DNA from: Hymenobacter arizonensis
GTDB lineage: Bacteria; Bacteroidota; Bacteroidia; Cytophagales; Hymenobacteraceae
Reading direction: 5' to 3'
Length of the DNA: 64,000 nt
Assembly (NCBI RefSeq): GCF_900115775.1
Contig: NZ_FOXS01000002.1
Coordinates: 899,129-963,128, forward strand
Numbering within the stretch: position 1 is the stretch's first letter; every line of letters begins with the position of its first letter. Position numbers and translations under genes: made by a program. Shown in pieces: positions 1-8,294 of this stretch. Under the pieces are notes generated by a model. It saw nothing but the letters and a program-made list of their open reading frames with translations, was not told the origin of the DNA and made no database searches.

Positions 1-150
1 CTTGTAGTGCAGCTCCTCGGCGAGCTGGCGCACCCGCTGTTTGGTGGCCTCGCTCACGTCGTCGTGGTCGCTGAGGGCCCGTGAAATAGTGGAAGGAGAA
101 AGTCCCAGCGTCTTGGCCAGGTCAGTAATGGAAGCGCGGCGATTGGCCAT
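1..150 (-). CDS. LacI-family transcriptional regulator, N-terminal part only
   Basis: The first 50 residues of a DNA-binding repressor of the LacI/GalR family; the rest lies beyond the window edge. The visible part is the helix-turn-helix: an ITDLAKTLGLSPSTISRAL stretch followed by the hinge-side helix with TKQRVRQLAEEL, which is the classic LacI headpiece. The ATG at 150 is the only sensible start because the HTH begins about eight residues later, as usual in the family. The sugar-binding domain, and so the inducer, cannot be judged. In Bacteroidota such regulators usually sit next to carbohydrate uptake genes, but the next gene here is an unrelated pentapeptide protein. Confidence 0.9.
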   Translation of the reverse strand, partial: MANRRASITDLAKTLGLSPSTISRALSDHDDVSEATKQRVRQLAEELHYK

Positions 151-463
151 CTGTTGGTTGTAGCAAGATGAAATAAATGCCCGTACCCCGGCTGTAAACC
201 GGTGGCGACAAGCCCTAACAATGCCCTATGGAGGAGTTTTGTTGCCATTTGGCGCTCCGGCACTGCGTGCTGACAATTGACCCGAATGAAGAATGACTGC
301 CAGGACGGAGCAGCCCGTTCGGATGTAGATGGGAATTCTATCGCAATCTACTCGCCGGAAGGGAATCGCAGATAGTAGAAAGCTATTTTTTTGCGCTTCG
401 GGCTGCCGTCGCGGATATTCCCAGCTTTACGCCCTTGGTTCTAGGCGCCAGAAAGTGTGCTGC
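151..463. other. Intergenic region between two minus-strand genes
   Basis: No gene is supported here. An open frame on the plus strand from 329 is only the opposite strand of the pentapeptide gene plus its 3' flank. The promoter of the LacI-type gene should lie between 151 and about 260, but I could not pick a convincing -7/-33 pair. Confidence 0.5.
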
Positions 464-1075
464 TTATTCCACCACCAGCCCGTACTTCGCCACCACCCCC
501 AAAAGGCCATGCAGCGAGAAGCGGGAGTTCAGCAGCGGGTTACTTTCCGGGTCGATGGTGAACCCGGTGGCGGTGCTGAAATCGGCGCCCACCAGCTGGG
601 TTTTTTGAAACACCGCGCCGGCCAGCGAGCAGTCCTGAAACACGGCGCCCGAGAGGTCGGCATCGGCAAAGTCGGCCTCGTCGAGGGTGCAGTGCACGAA
701 GCGCGTGGCCGGCATGGCGCGGCCCGCAAACGACACGTAGCGCATCTGGCAGTGGTCGAAGTGCACGCCAAACAGCATGTCGCGGCAGGCCGTGAACTGC
801 AGGCCCAGCAGCTTGCATTCCTCGAAAGCCACGTTTTGCAGCGCCGTGCCCGCCAGCCGCACCGCCGAGAGGTTGCAGCGCTCAAACAGGCAGTCGGCAA
901 AGCGCTTGTGGCTGAGGTCGGCTTCGCTAAAGTCGCAGTTGATGAAGTGGTACTCGTCGAATTCGGTTTGGCCGGCGAGGTGGCGGGCGTCCCAGCGCTC
1001 CACCACGTTTTCGGCGGGGAAGCGGGTTGGTTTGCGGAGGGCAGTGGGCTTGCGGCGTGGCTTCATTGGGGGCAT
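464..1075 (-). CDS. Pentapeptide-repeat protein (Qnr/McbG-like fold)
   Basis: About 203 residues dominated by tandem pentapeptide repeats of the A(D/N)LXX type, for example FSEADLSHKRFADCLFERC and later DEADFADADLSGAVFQDC. These build a right-handed quadrilateral beta helix. Length and repeat layout resemble the Qnr/McbG group, some members of which mimic DNA and protect gyrase, but many chromosomal relatives have no known role. I chose the ATG at 1075 rather than the longer frame to 1138, because an exact TACCTTTG box (1086-1093) lies just upstream and would put transcription start near 1080. ATG 1066 is an alternative. The C-terminal 25 residues (LNSRFSLHGLLGVVAKYGL) form the usual helical cap. 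The gyrase link is family knowledge and not shown by this sequence. Confidence 0.8.
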   Translation of the reverse strand: MPPMKPRRKPTALRKPTRFPAENVVERWDARHLAGQTEFDEYHFINCDFSEADLSHKRFADCLFERCNLSAVRLAGTALQNVAFEECKLLGLQFTACRDMLFGVHFDHCQMRYVSFAGRAMPATRFVHCTLDEADFADADLSGAVFQDCSLAGAVFQKTQLVGADFSTATGFTIDPESNPLLNSRFSLHGLLGVVAKYGLVVE

Positions 1076-1085
1076 TTGGCTGGCG

Positions 1086-1093
1086 CAAAGGTA
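1086..1093 (-). promoter_or_regulatory. Bacteroidota -7 box (TACCTTTG) of the pentapeptide gene
   Basis: Exact match to TAnnTTTG on the minus strand. It is 10 nt from the chosen ATG, so the transcript would have only a few leader bases. No clear -33 TTTG was seen. Confidence 0.5.
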
Positions 1094-1281
1094 GCCCTGC
1101 TGCGGAGCCACGCCGTCTGCAAACCGGCGCACAACCACAGCCCACGTTGCGAGGCCGTGCGCTGCTGGCGCTGGCTGTGGCCCTGGCGTGTGGGTGGCCC
1201 CAGCGTCAGTATTTTGGCATTGCCAACCTCGGATTGGGAAAGCTGCGTAAGCCCAGGCTCCACCTTCCTTTCCTGTTAGTA

Positions 1282-2505
1282 ATGGCCTCTACCCCCACGT
1301 CTGCCAAGGCGCCTGCCAAGCAGCCTGCGTCAGCCAAACCCAAAGCCGCCGCTTCGCCCAAAGTGAAACTGCCGCCCCTGAATGCGCCCACCGAGCCGCA
1401 AAGCGCCGGCCCACCCAACCCCGACCCCGAAGACCAGCGCGTGGGCTTTGCGCTGGTGGGCCTGGGCAAGCTCACGCTCGAAGAGCTGCTGCCGGCCCTG
1501 AGCCAGTGCAAACACGCCAAGCTCGCGGCCCTGGTGAGCGGCGACCCCACCAAAATGCGCAAAGTGGCGCAGCAATACGGCATCAAGCCCAGCAGCTGCT
1601 ACTCCTACGAAACCTACGACGAGCTTTGCGACAACCCCGAAGTGGAGGTTATTTACATCGTGCTGCCCAACTCCATGCACGCCGAATTCACCATTCGCGG
1701 GGCGCAGGCCGGCAAGCACATCCTCTGCGAGAAGCCCATGGCCAACTCCGTGCAGGAGTGCGAAGACATGATTGCCGCCTGCAAAAAGGCCCGCAAAAAG
1801 CTCATGATTGCCTACCGCATTCAGTACGAGCCCCTCAACCGCATGGCCCAGCAGCTGATACGCGACAAAACCTACGGCCGCGTGAAGATGATAGACGCCA
1901 TGAACTGCCAAAACCAGGCCCACGACCGCCAGTGGCGGCACCAGGCCAAGCTGGCCGGCGGCGGCTCGCTGCCCGATGTGGGCCTCTACTGCCTCAACAC
2001 CACGCGCTTTTTGCTGGGCGAGGAGCCGAGCGAAGTGTACGCCACCATCTACAACACGCCCGGCGATGCCCGCTTTAAAGAAGTGGAGGAAAACGTAAGC
2101 TTCATGCTGAAATTTCCCAGCGGCGTGATTGCCAACTGCGCCACCGGCTACGGCAGCTTTAACGCCAAGCGCTACGCCGTGTACGCCGAAACCGGCACCA
2201 TCAAAATGGACCCGGCCTTCACCTACCGCGGCCTGCAGCAGGAGCGGGTGCACGCCCCCGACGGCCAGCAAATCATCGAACAGCCCAGCAACCCGCACAA
2301 AGACCAGTTCGCCCTCGAAATGGACCACATGGCCCAGTGCGTGCGCGAAAACAAAACGCCCTACACCCCCGGCGAGGAAGGCCTGCAAGACCAGCGCATT
2401 ATGGAAGCCATCTACCAGTCGGCCCGCGAAAACCGGCCCGTGCCGCTGCCCGTGGTGAAGAAGCTGGACGCCTTTCGCGGCTCAGAGCCTGCGGAGGAGG
2501 CGTAA
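1282..2505 (+). CDS. Gfo/Idh/MocA-family NAD(P)-dependent oxidoreductase
   Basis: A 407-residue oxidoreductase related to glucose-fructose oxidoreductase. After an Ala/Pro/Lys-rich linker of about 50 residues the Rossmann fold begins (VGFALVGLGKLTLEELLPAL), followed by the family hallmark CEKPMA near residue 150 and a C-terminal substrate domain (LPDVGLYCLNTTRFLLGEEP). The frame is open upstream to 1027, but that part is the reverse of the pentapeptide gene; ATG 1282 follows the intergenic gap. The Lys/Pro-rich N-terminus has no signal peptide and is probably disordered. The substrate is likely a sugar or sugar derivative but cannot be named. The gene stands alone and is followed by a palindromic repeat. 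Confidence 0.88.
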   Translation: MASTPTSAKAPAKQPASAKPKAAASPKVKLPPLNAPTEPQSAGPPNPDPEDQRVGFALVGLGKLTLEELLPALSQCKHAKLAALVSGDPTKMRKVAQQYGIKPSSCYSYETYDELCDNPEVEVIYIVLPNSMHAEFTIRGAQAGKHILCEKPMANSVQECEDMIAACKKARKKLMIAYRIQYEPLNRMAQQLIRDKTYGRVKMIDAMNCQNQAHDRQWRHQAKLAGGGSLPDVGLYCLNTTRFLLGEEPSEVYATIYNTPGDARFKEVEENVSFMLKFPSGVIANCATGYGSFNAKRYAVYAETGTIKMDPAFTYRGLQQERVHAPDGQQIIEQPSNPHKDQFALEMDHMAQCVRENKTPYTPGEEGLQDQRIMEAIYQSARENRPVPLPVVKKLDAFRGSEPAEEA

Positions 2506-2560
2506 ACTTTAAGCAGGAATAGCTTCTTATTCCGACTGTGTCCTACGTCTGCTTTATCAG

Positions 2561-2655
2561 TCGTCTGTCATCCTGAGCCTGTGAAGGACCTTATCACGGC
2601 TGAATAAATCGTTCGAACGTGATAAGGTCCTTCGCAGGCTCAGGGTGACAAACGA
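2561..2655. repeat. Palindromic repeat, type A copy 1
   Basis: Inverted repeat with about 33-bp arms around a 20-nt centre. The left arm begins TCGTcTGTCATCCTGAGC and runs into GGACCTTATCACG; the right arm is its reverse complement. The one arm difference (T in the left, G opposite) is a G:U wobble in RNA. Lies between two plus-strand genes. Other type A copies are at 8184, 13347, 15971 and 55091. Confidence 0.92.
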
Positions 2656-2706
2656 TTATAGAGCCAGGCCGAACAAAGCACAACCCCCCCAAAAAACACC
2701 CTCGCC

Positions 2707-3558
2707 ATGCGCACCATTAAGCAGCAGCACCGCGCCATCAGCGCGCCCATTGCCGACCTCACCACCTACCGGGCCCTGCCCACTGCTTCCGTCGAGCACA
2801 TCGACCCGTTTTTGTTTCTCAACCACCACGGCCCGCAGGTGTACCGGCCCAACAACAACGGCCTGCCCTTCGGCCCGCACCCGCACCGCGGCTTCGAAAC
2901 CGTGACCTTCATTCTGGAAGGCGACATCCTGCACAAGGACAGCAGCGGCCACGAGAGCGTGATTGAGGCCGGCGGCATTCAGTGGATGACGGCCGGCAGC
3001 GGCCTGATTCACGCCGAAGTCTCGTCCGAGAATTTCAAAAAGCAGGGCGGCCCGCTCGAGATTCTGCAGCTGTGGGTGAACCTGCCGGCCAAAGACAAGA
3101 TGACGGCCCCTCGCTACATCGGCCTGCAAAAAGACGAAATCCCCACCGCCACGCTGGATGGGGGCGTGGTAGTGCACGCTGTTTCGGGGCAGTGGGCGGG
3201 CACCGCGGGCGCCGTGGAGCCCCTGGCCGACGTGCAGCTCGCCTGGCTCGACTTCCCGGCCGGCGCCAGCATTACCCTGCCCATTGCGGCGGCCCGCAGC
3301 ATTTTCTTCTACGTAGTGAGTGGCCGCTTGCAAGTCAACGGCACCGAAACTCAGGCCCGGCAGCTGGTCGAATTCAACCACGACGGCGACGAGCTGACCA
3401 TTGCCGCCAGCACCAATTCCGTGCTGCTGTTGGGCCACGCCCAGCCCTTCCAGGAGCCCATCGTGTCCTACGGTCCGTTTGTGATGAACACCGAGGCCGA
3501 AATTCAGCAGGCCTACCGCGACTACCAGCGCGGCGCTTTCGGCAGCTGGAAAGGGTAG
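2707..3558 (+). CDS. Pirin family protein
   Basis: A 283-residue bicupin of the pirin family. The N-terminal cupin carries the pirin signature: FGPHPHRGFETVTFILEG (metal-binding His residues near 60), then the MTAGSGLIHAE stretch with the second His/Glu pair. The C-terminal cupin ends with the typical EPIVSYGPFVMNTEAEIQQA. Bacterial pirins have been described as quercetin 2,3-dioxygenases or metal-dependent regulators; which applies here is unknown. The start ATG follows a short untranslated stretch after the palindromic repeat. A second pirin sits at 48593-49480 and shares the HPHRGFETVT and YGPFVMNT motifs, so the two are paralogs. Confidence 0.93.
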   Translation: MRTIKQQHRAISAPIADLTTYRALPTASVEHIDPFLFLNHHGPQVYRPNNNGLPFGPHPHRGFETVTFILEGDILHKDSSGHESVIEAGGIQWMTAGSGLIHAEVSSENFKKQGGPLEILQLWVNLPAKDKMTAPRYIGLQKDEIPTATLDGGVVVHAVSGQWAGTAGAVEPLADVQLAWLDFPAGASITLPIAAARSIFFYVVSGRLQVNGTETQARQLVEFNHDGDELTIAASTNSVLLLGHAQPFQEPIVSYGPFVMNTEAEIQQAYRDYQRGAFGSWKG

Positions 3559-3688
3559 GGGTCCAAAAAAACATTTTTATTTTCAAACTCAACCAGTACT
3601 TTGCGGTTGAGGTTGAATTCCAGGGTATGCCCTTCCCTTTTGTGCTGCGGGAGACGGTAAATCCGATGCCTGTTTTATTGATAAGTAG

Positions 3689-4108
3689 TTGACTAAGACA
3701 CCTGTTCGTTCGCTTTATTTCGAAAACGCCATTGGCCGCATTTGGGAAGAGCCCGAATGCTTCCTGCGGCTCGAGTACCGGGCCGGCCCCCGCGAAACCC
3801 TGCAGTTTCGGGCGTTGCTCACACACGCAGGCCAAGCCCTGACCCGGCGTCGGTGGGCCAAAATCCTCGTTGACCAGCGCGAAATGGCGCCGTTCAACGC
3901 CAGTGAGCAAGACTGGATGACCAACGAGTGGCTGCCCCGCGCCGTGGCCGAGCACGGCTACCGCTACGGCGCCGTGCTGGTGGCCAACAACGTGTTTGCC
4001 CGCCTCGCCATGAACCAATACGTAATGGCCACCCGCAACCTCACCCACACCTACCGCACCTTCGAAGCCGAAGACGAGGCAATGGCTTGGCTGCGGGCTT
4101 TTGAATAA
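3689..4108 (+). CDS. Small STAS/SpoIIAA-like protein, family member 1
   Basis: A 139-residue cytoplasmic protein without signal peptide or membrane segment. It begins with TTG directly after an in-frame stop, and no ATG occurs for about 70 residues, so TTG 3689 is the only start that keeps the whole domain. The alternating strand/helix pattern with a central ILVDQREMAPF strand and a closing EDEAMAWLRAF helix resembles STAS/SpoIIAA-like domains. Two proteins elsewhere in the window (26908-27330 and 58170-58613) share the pattern: an (L/V)xDxR strand, a central W-rich helix, a hydrophobic strand, and an E(D/G/K)xAxxWL tail. Function unknown. A TACTTTGC sequence at 3597 could be its promoter. 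Confidence 0.7.
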   Translation: MTKTPVRSLYFENAIGRIWEEPECFLRLEYRAGPRETLQFRALLTHAGQALTRRRWAKILVDQREMAPFNASEQDWMTNEWLPRAVAEHGYRYGAVLVANNVFARLAMNQYVMATRNLTHTYRTFEAEDEAMAWLRAFE

Positions 4109-4362
4109 AAAAGTACGGTTCCAGAATACAATACGCGGCTAGTTGATAACTTGTGGCGCGGGCCACTGCGCGCTCGCCACAAGCCCGCTTTAGCAGAGGG
4201 CGCGGTTTGCTCGCTTCACACCTGGTGCCCGACAGTTCACTCCCTTTTTACGCGAGTGCACTCTTGAAATCTGGCGGGTGGGAGCAGGGGGGCAATCCAC
4301 TTTGGCATGCGTGGGGTTTGAGAAGGGTAAGTTAATCATCCACCCTTAACAGACTTTTTCTC
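4109..4362. other. Intergenic region with a 9-bp inverted repeat
   Basis: CTTGTGGCG at 4150-4158 is repeated inverted at 4175-4183 with a 16-nt GC-rich loop; there is no U-tract, so it is not a standard terminator. The rest (4184-4362) would hold the promoter of the fasciclin gene; no clear box was found. Confidence 0.5.
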
Positions 4363-5409
4363 ATGTTCCTTTCCAGTCCTTCCCTTCTTTTTTTGCGGCA
4401 GCGCTTGCCCGTGCTGCTGGTTGCCCTGCTGGGCTTTGCCGTTACCAGCTGCAGCGACGATGAAGATACCACGGTTCCCACGCCGCAGCAGAACATAGTG
4501 CAGGTGGCCCAGGGCAACCCCGACTTTTCGACGCTGGTAGCCGCCGTCACCAAAGCCGACCTCGGCGGTACGCTGAGCGGTGCTGGTCCGTTCACGGTGC
4601 TGGCGCCAACCAACGCCGCGTTTGCTCAGCTTGCCCCGCCCTTCAACGACGCCGCCAGCATCAATACTATTCCGGCCGGCGACCCTCGCATTACCACGCT
4701 GCGCAACATCCTGCTTTACCACGTGCTGCCCACCCGCGTAGCCGCCGCCGACTTCCCCACCGGAGCCAGCTCCCAAACCACGGCCAAGCCCGCTTCTGCC
4801 ACGGGGGTCAACGACAACACGGTGTACACCTCCCGAACGGGCAATACCATCCGGCTCAACGGCACGGCCAGCGTAGCCACGGCAGATGTGGTTGCTAGCA
4901 ACGGCATCATTCACGCCATTGACCGCGTGCTGACGCCGCCGTCCACTAACATTGCTGGCATCGTGGACGCTTTCGCCACTGGTTCGTCGCCTCAGTTCAC
5001 GGTACTACGCCAAGTGCTGCAGAATCCGGCTGTAGTGAGTGCATTGGCTGCTAGCACCGTATCCCTCTCTGCGAACAATGGCAACGTGACGGTGTTTGCG
5101 CCAACTGACGCCGCCTTCGCCACCCTACTTACCGACCTTAATTATACGTCTCTCAGCGATGTTCCCCCTGCAACATTAGCGGCAGTGCTGGCCCTGCACG
5201 TGGTGAACAATAACCGGGCTTTCTCCTCGGACCTCACCAATAGCCAAGTTCTGACTACCCTGGGCGGCCCCGTGACGGTGGGCGTGACCGGTACCGGCGT
5301 AACACTGCGCGGCGCCGGCAATGGCACCAACAACGCCAACGTGGTTACGGCCAACGTACTGGCCACCAACGGCGTGGTACACGTCATCGACCGCGTGCTG
5401 CGGCCCTAA
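4363..5409 (+). CDS. Fasciclin-domain lipoprotein with two FAS1 domains
   Basis: A 348-residue surface lipoprotein. The N-terminus is a lipoprotein signal (hydrophobic run, then FAVTSCSDDED with the lipobox Cys near residue 28). Two FAS1 domains follow, about residues 45-195 and 200-348. Each has the H1 motif (FTVLAPTNAAFAQL and VTVFAPTDAAFATL) and the closing H2-like stretch ending NGIIHAIDRVL or NGVVHVIDRVL. FAS1 domains mediate adhesion or matrix contacts. The Cys-Ser-Asp-Asp sequence after the lipobox suggests retention in or export across the outer membrane as in other Bacteroidota, which is inference. Monocistronic. Confidence 0.93.
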   Translation: MFLSSPSLLFLRQRLPVLLVALLGFAVTSCSDDEDTTVPTPQQNIVQVAQGNPDFSTLVAAVTKADLGGTLSGAGPFTVLAPTNAAFAQLAPPFNDAASINTIPAGDPRITTLRNILLYHVLPTRVAAADFPTGASSQTTAKPASATGVNDNTVYTSRTGNTIRLNGTASVATADVVASNGIIHAIDRVLTPPSTNIAGIVDAFATGSSPQFTVLRQVLQNPAVVSALAASTVSLSANNGNVTVFAPTDAAFATLLTDLNYTSLSDVPPATLAAVLALHVVNNNRAFSSDLTNSQVLTTLGGPVTVGVTGTGVTLRGAGNGTNNANVVTANVLATNGVVHVIDRVLRP

Positions 5410-5423
5410 GCGGCCCATCGCCA

Positions 5424-5447
5424 AACCTCCGGTTCTGCACGGAGGTT
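5424..5447 (+). terminator. Hairpin after the fasciclin gene
   Basis: AACCTCCG and CGGAGGTT form a perfect 8-bp stem with an 8-nt loop 14 nt after the stop codon. No good U-tract follows, so it may stabilise the 3' end rather than terminate transcription. Confidence 0.5.
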
Positions 5448-5573
5448 GGTGTTCTACCTCCACAGCCTCACTGGCCACCTGCGGGCAGCCGGTGGGGCTG
5501 TTGGCTTTTTACTGCCCGCGCCCGGCAGGGGTGGGGCCCCTGCCACCAGCGCTACTTTTCCCCATCAGACCCC

Positions 5574-6608
5574 ATGCTCTTCTCTATACGGTTGCGGTAC
5601 GTCTACATGCTGGGCCTGGCCGGGTACACCTTCGTCAACGTGCTGCTGATGGAGGTGCTGCCGTTCTACAACCTGCCCGTGGAGAAGAGCTACGTGCTCG
5701 CGCTGTTCGTGGTGAGCGTGGTGCTGGTGTGGGAAGGCAACCGCTTCATTCACCAGTCGGTAGCGGACGTTTCGCGAATAATTGGGCCGCGGGTGCACCC
5801 CTTGCTGCTGGCGTTTTTGCTCAGCCTGCCGCTCACGCTGGTGGTGGTGGGCGGGCCCGCGCTGCTGCTGGCCCGCTACCTGGGCATGCCGCCCACGCAG
5901 CTGCACATGGGCATGAAGCTGATGCTGGCGCTGGGCTTTCGCATCAACCTGTTTTTGAACACCATCAACGCGGCGTACTACCTGCTGCAAGAGCTGCGCC
6001 TGAGCCAGGTCGAAGCCGAGCAGCTCAAGAAAATCAGCGTTCAGGCCCAGTTTCAGTCCCTCAAAAATCAGGTCAATCCGCACTTTCTGTTCAACAACCT
6101 CAACGTGCTCTCGGCCCTGCTTTTTCAGGACGTGAACAAGGCGGGGGAGTTCCTGCAGCAGCTCTCCAAAGTGTACCGCTACGTGCTGCAAAACCAGGAA
6201 AAAGAAGTGGTGGCCGTGGCCGCCGAGCTGGAGTTCATGGAGTCGTACGCCCACTTGCTGCGGGCCCGGTTCCGCGACAGCCTGCGCATCGAAATTGCAG
6301 TGCCGGCTTCCCTGCGCAGCCGCTACACCGTGCCCGCCGCCCTGCAGATGCTGCTCGAAAATGCCCTCAAGCACAACATCAGCTCCCGCAACCGCCCCCT
6401 GCTCATCGAAGTGTTTGCCAGCCCCGACCACGAGCAGCTGGTGGTGCGCAACACGCTGCAGCCCAAGCCGGCCGTGGAGCCGTCTACCAACCTGGGCCTC
6501 GAAAACATAAAGCGCCGCTACGGTTTTATAAGTCCGCAGCCGGTAGAAGTAGAGCGCGACGCTCACCGCTTCACCGTGCGGCTCCCATTGCTCCACCTCA
6601 CCCCCTGA
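5574..6608 (+). CDS. LytS/YehU-type sensor histidine kinase
   Basis: A 344-residue membrane histidine kinase of the His_kinase (LytS/YehU) class. The first 130 residues hold about four transmembrane helices without a recognisable ligand domain. The phospho-acceptor motif QVNPHFLFNNLN (His near 169) follows a short coiled coil, and an ATPase part with MLLENALKHN and NLGLENIKRRY completes the kinase. It lacks a classical H-box/HATPase pair, as is normal for this class. The stop lies 8 nt before the start of the LytTR response regulator, so the two form one operon and a cognate pair. The stimulus is unknown. Confidence 0.93.
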   Translation: MLFSIRLRYVYMLGLAGYTFVNVLLMEVLPFYNLPVEKSYVLALFVVSVVLVWEGNRFIHQSVADVSRIIGPRVHPLLLAFLLSLPLTLVVVGGPALLLARYLGMPPTQLHMGMKLMLALGFRINLFLNTINAAYYLLQELRLSQVEAEQLKKISVQAQFQSLKNQVNPHFLFNNLNVLSALLFQDVNKAGEFLQQLSKVYRYVLQNQEKEVVAVAAELEFMESYAHLLRARFRDSLRIEIAVPASLRSRYTVPAALQMLLENALKHNISSRNRPLLIEVFASPDHEQLVVRNTLQPKPAVEPSTNLGLENIKRRYGFISPQPVEVERDAHRFTVRLPLLHLTP

Positions 6609-6616
6609 CGCGCCCG

Positions 6617-7381
6617 ATGGAAGTAGTGCTGATTGAAGACGAAGCTGTAGCCGCCGATGGCCTTGTAAACCTGCTGAGCCGCTACGACGAAGACATTCAG
6701 GTGGTCGAACGCCTCGATTCGGTGGAAGACGCCGTGCAGTGGTTCGCCCACAACCCGCCGCCCCGGCTGGTGCTGCTCGACGTGCAATTGGCTGACGGGC
6801 TGTGTTTTGATATTTTCCCGCAGGTGGATATCCGCTGCCCCATCATCTTCACCACCGCTTACGACCAGTACGCCATCCAAGCCTTCCAGGTCACGAGCAT
6901 CGACTACCTGCTCAAGCCCATTGCCTACGCCGACTTGCACCGGGCCCTGGAAAAGCTGCGCCTGCTCACCACCGAGTACGCGCCCCCGCCCGACATGAGC
7001 CTGCGCCAGCTGGCCGACGTGTTTCAGCAATTACAAAAGCCGTACAAAACCCGGTTTCTGGCCCGCAACAACGACCGGCTGCAGTTCAAAGTCACCGACG
7101 AAATTGCCTACTTCTGCGCCGATGGCAAGTTCGTGCACCTCGTCGGCCTCGACCAGCGCCGCTTCCTCGTCGACTACACCCTCGAGCAGCTCGAAACCCT
7201 GCTCGACCCGCGCCAGTTCTTCCGCCTCAACCGCAAATACATCGTGAGCCTGGCCGCCGTGAAAGACATCCGCACCTACGCCGGCAGCCGCCTGCGGGTG
7301 CAAATGCTGCCGATGCCCTGCACCGAAGTCATCATCAGCCGCGAGCGGGTAGCCGAGTTCAAAGCCTGGCTCGACCATTAG
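6617..7381 (+). CDS. LytTR-family response regulator
   Basis: A 254-residue DNA-binding response regulator. The receiver domain starts MEVVLIEDEAVAADGL with the acidic pair near residues 8-9, phospho-acceptor Asp in LVLLDVQLAD near residue 55, and the conserved Lys in IDYLLKPI near 100. The C-terminal LytTR domain (about 145-250) carries YFCADGKFVHLVG and FFRLNRKYIVSL. The frame is open far upstream through the kinase gene, but the receiver homology begins exactly at ATG 6617, 8 nt after the kinase stop. The target could include the outer-membrane protein gene just downstream, which has its own promoter; this is a guess. Confidence 0.95.
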   Translation: MEVVLIEDEAVAADGLVNLLSRYDEDIQVVERLDSVEDAVQWFAHNPPPRLVLLDVQLADGLCFDIFPQVDIRCPIIFTTAYDQYAIQAFQVTSIDYLLKPIAYADLHRALEKLRLLTTEYAPPPDMSLRQLADVFQQLQKPYKTRFLARNNDRLQFKVTDEIAYFCADGKFVHLVGLDQRRFLVDYTLEQLETLLDPRQFFRLNRKYIVSLAAVKDIRTYAGSRLRVQMLPMPCTEVIISRERVAEFKAWLDH

Positions 7382-7386
7382 CTTAG

Positions 7387-7394
7387 TACTTTTG
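7387..7394 (+). promoter_or_regulatory. -7 box (TACTTTTG) for the outer-membrane protein gene
   Basis: Exact TAnnTTTG match beginning 5 nt after the response-regulator stop and 41 nt before the next ATG. This suggests the downstream gene has its own promoter. No strong -33 element. Confidence 0.5.
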
Positions 7395-7435
7395 GCCGCC
7401 GGACCTGTTCCCCAACTACCCTCGCTGCCATTGCT

Positions 7436-8170
7436 ATGAATCGATTTTTTTGCCTGCTGATGGGCACGGCGCTGCTTCTCGCTAGCACGGCCCACGCCCA
7501 GCGCGCCACCGAGCAGGTGCTCTACCTGAAAAACGGTTGGGTGCTGCGCGGCCAGCTGCTCAGCGCGCCCACCGCCGACCCCGTGCGCCTGCAAACGGCC
7601 GACCGCAACGAGTTCAGCTTCCGCCAGGCCGAAATTGATTCCCTGCGCCAGCAGCCTCAGCCGCCCCGCACGCTGGGCGTGGCCTATAAGGCCCGCGGCT
7701 TCGGGCATTTCACTGAGCTGGGCGCGCTGGCCGGCCGCAACACCAGCAGCGCCGTCAATACCTCCGCTTTCTCCTTCCAAATCGTGAACGGCTACAAGTT
7801 CAACCAGTGGGTATTCACTGGCCTGGGCGTGGGCGCCGACCTCTACGCCACCCAAAGCCTGGTGCCGGTATTTGCCAGCCTGCGCGGCGATTTTACCCGC
7901 CAGGGCACCATCCTGCCGTTCTACTTTCTCGACGCCGGCTACGGCTTCAACATCACCGGCACCGACACCAACCCCACCGAACCCGTCACCTACGAAGGCG
8001 GCACGCTGTGGGCCGCCGGCGTGGGCATGAAAGTGCTGTTCAACAACAACACCGGCTTCCTGGTGAGCCTGGGCTACCGCACGCAGCGCACCACGCTCAC
8101 CCGCGCTACTGCCGCGCCCGAGCGCATTACGTTCGAGCGCATTGCCGTGCGGGCGGGGTTTGCGTTTTAA
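7436..8170 (+). CDS. Predicted outer-membrane beta-barrel protein
   Basis: A 244-residue secreted protein of unknown function. A Sec signal peptide ends around ASTAHAQ (residue 21). A short region with LYLKNGWVLRGQLL resembles the small strand-rich domain of envelope proteins that starts with 'LKNG..ikG'. The rest alternates amphipathic strands with aromatic girdle residues (GFGHFTELGALAGRN, TGFLVSLGYRTQRT) and ends in a strand closing with Phe (VRAGFAF), the usual last-strand signal for BAM insertion. About eight strands fit an OmpW/OmpA-size barrel. It is followed closely by a palindromic repeat and the convergent lysA gene. Confidence 0.75.
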   Translation: MNRFFCLLMGTALLLASTAHAQRATEQVLYLKNGWVLRGQLLSAPTADPVRLQTADRNEFSFRQAEIDSLRQQPQPPRTLGVAYKARGFGHFTELGALAGRNTSSAVNTSAFSFQIVNGYKFNQWVFTGLGVGADLYATQSLVPVFASLRGDFTRQGTILPFYFLDAGYGFNITGTDTNPTEPVTYEGGTLWAAGVGMKVLFNNNTGFLVSLGYRTQRTTLTRATAAPERITFERIAVRAGFAF

Positions 8171-8183
8171 GAAAATATCTGCC

Positions 8184-8282
8184 AATCGTCTGTCATGCTG
8201 AGCTTGCGAAGCACCTTATCACGTTTCAACGATGTGTTCTAACCTGATAAGGTGCTTCGCAAGCTCAGCATGACAGACGATT
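8184..8282. repeat. Palindromic repeat, type A copy 2 (perfect 38-bp arms)
   Basis: Arms 8184-8221 and 8245-8282 are perfect reverse complements around a 23-nt centre. Compared with copies 1 and 4 the arms carry GCTGAGC and GCACC instead of CCTGAGC and GGACC, and both arms changed together. Sits between the convergent OMP and lysA genes, so it can fold on either transcript's 3' end. Confidence 0.95.
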
Positions 8283-8294
8283 GTAGGCCTGCTT

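Noticed and set aside
1330-2388. Long minus-strand open frame (352 codons)
   Set aside because: It is the antisense of the Gfo/Idh/MocA gene, whose motifs are clear; the composition (His/Gly/Val-rich) is typical of GC-rich shadow frames.
5321-6616. Open frame continuous with the response regulator, as if a 686-residue fusion
   Set aside because: The upstream part is a different frame of the histidine kinase gene; receiver homology starts precisely at ATG 6617.
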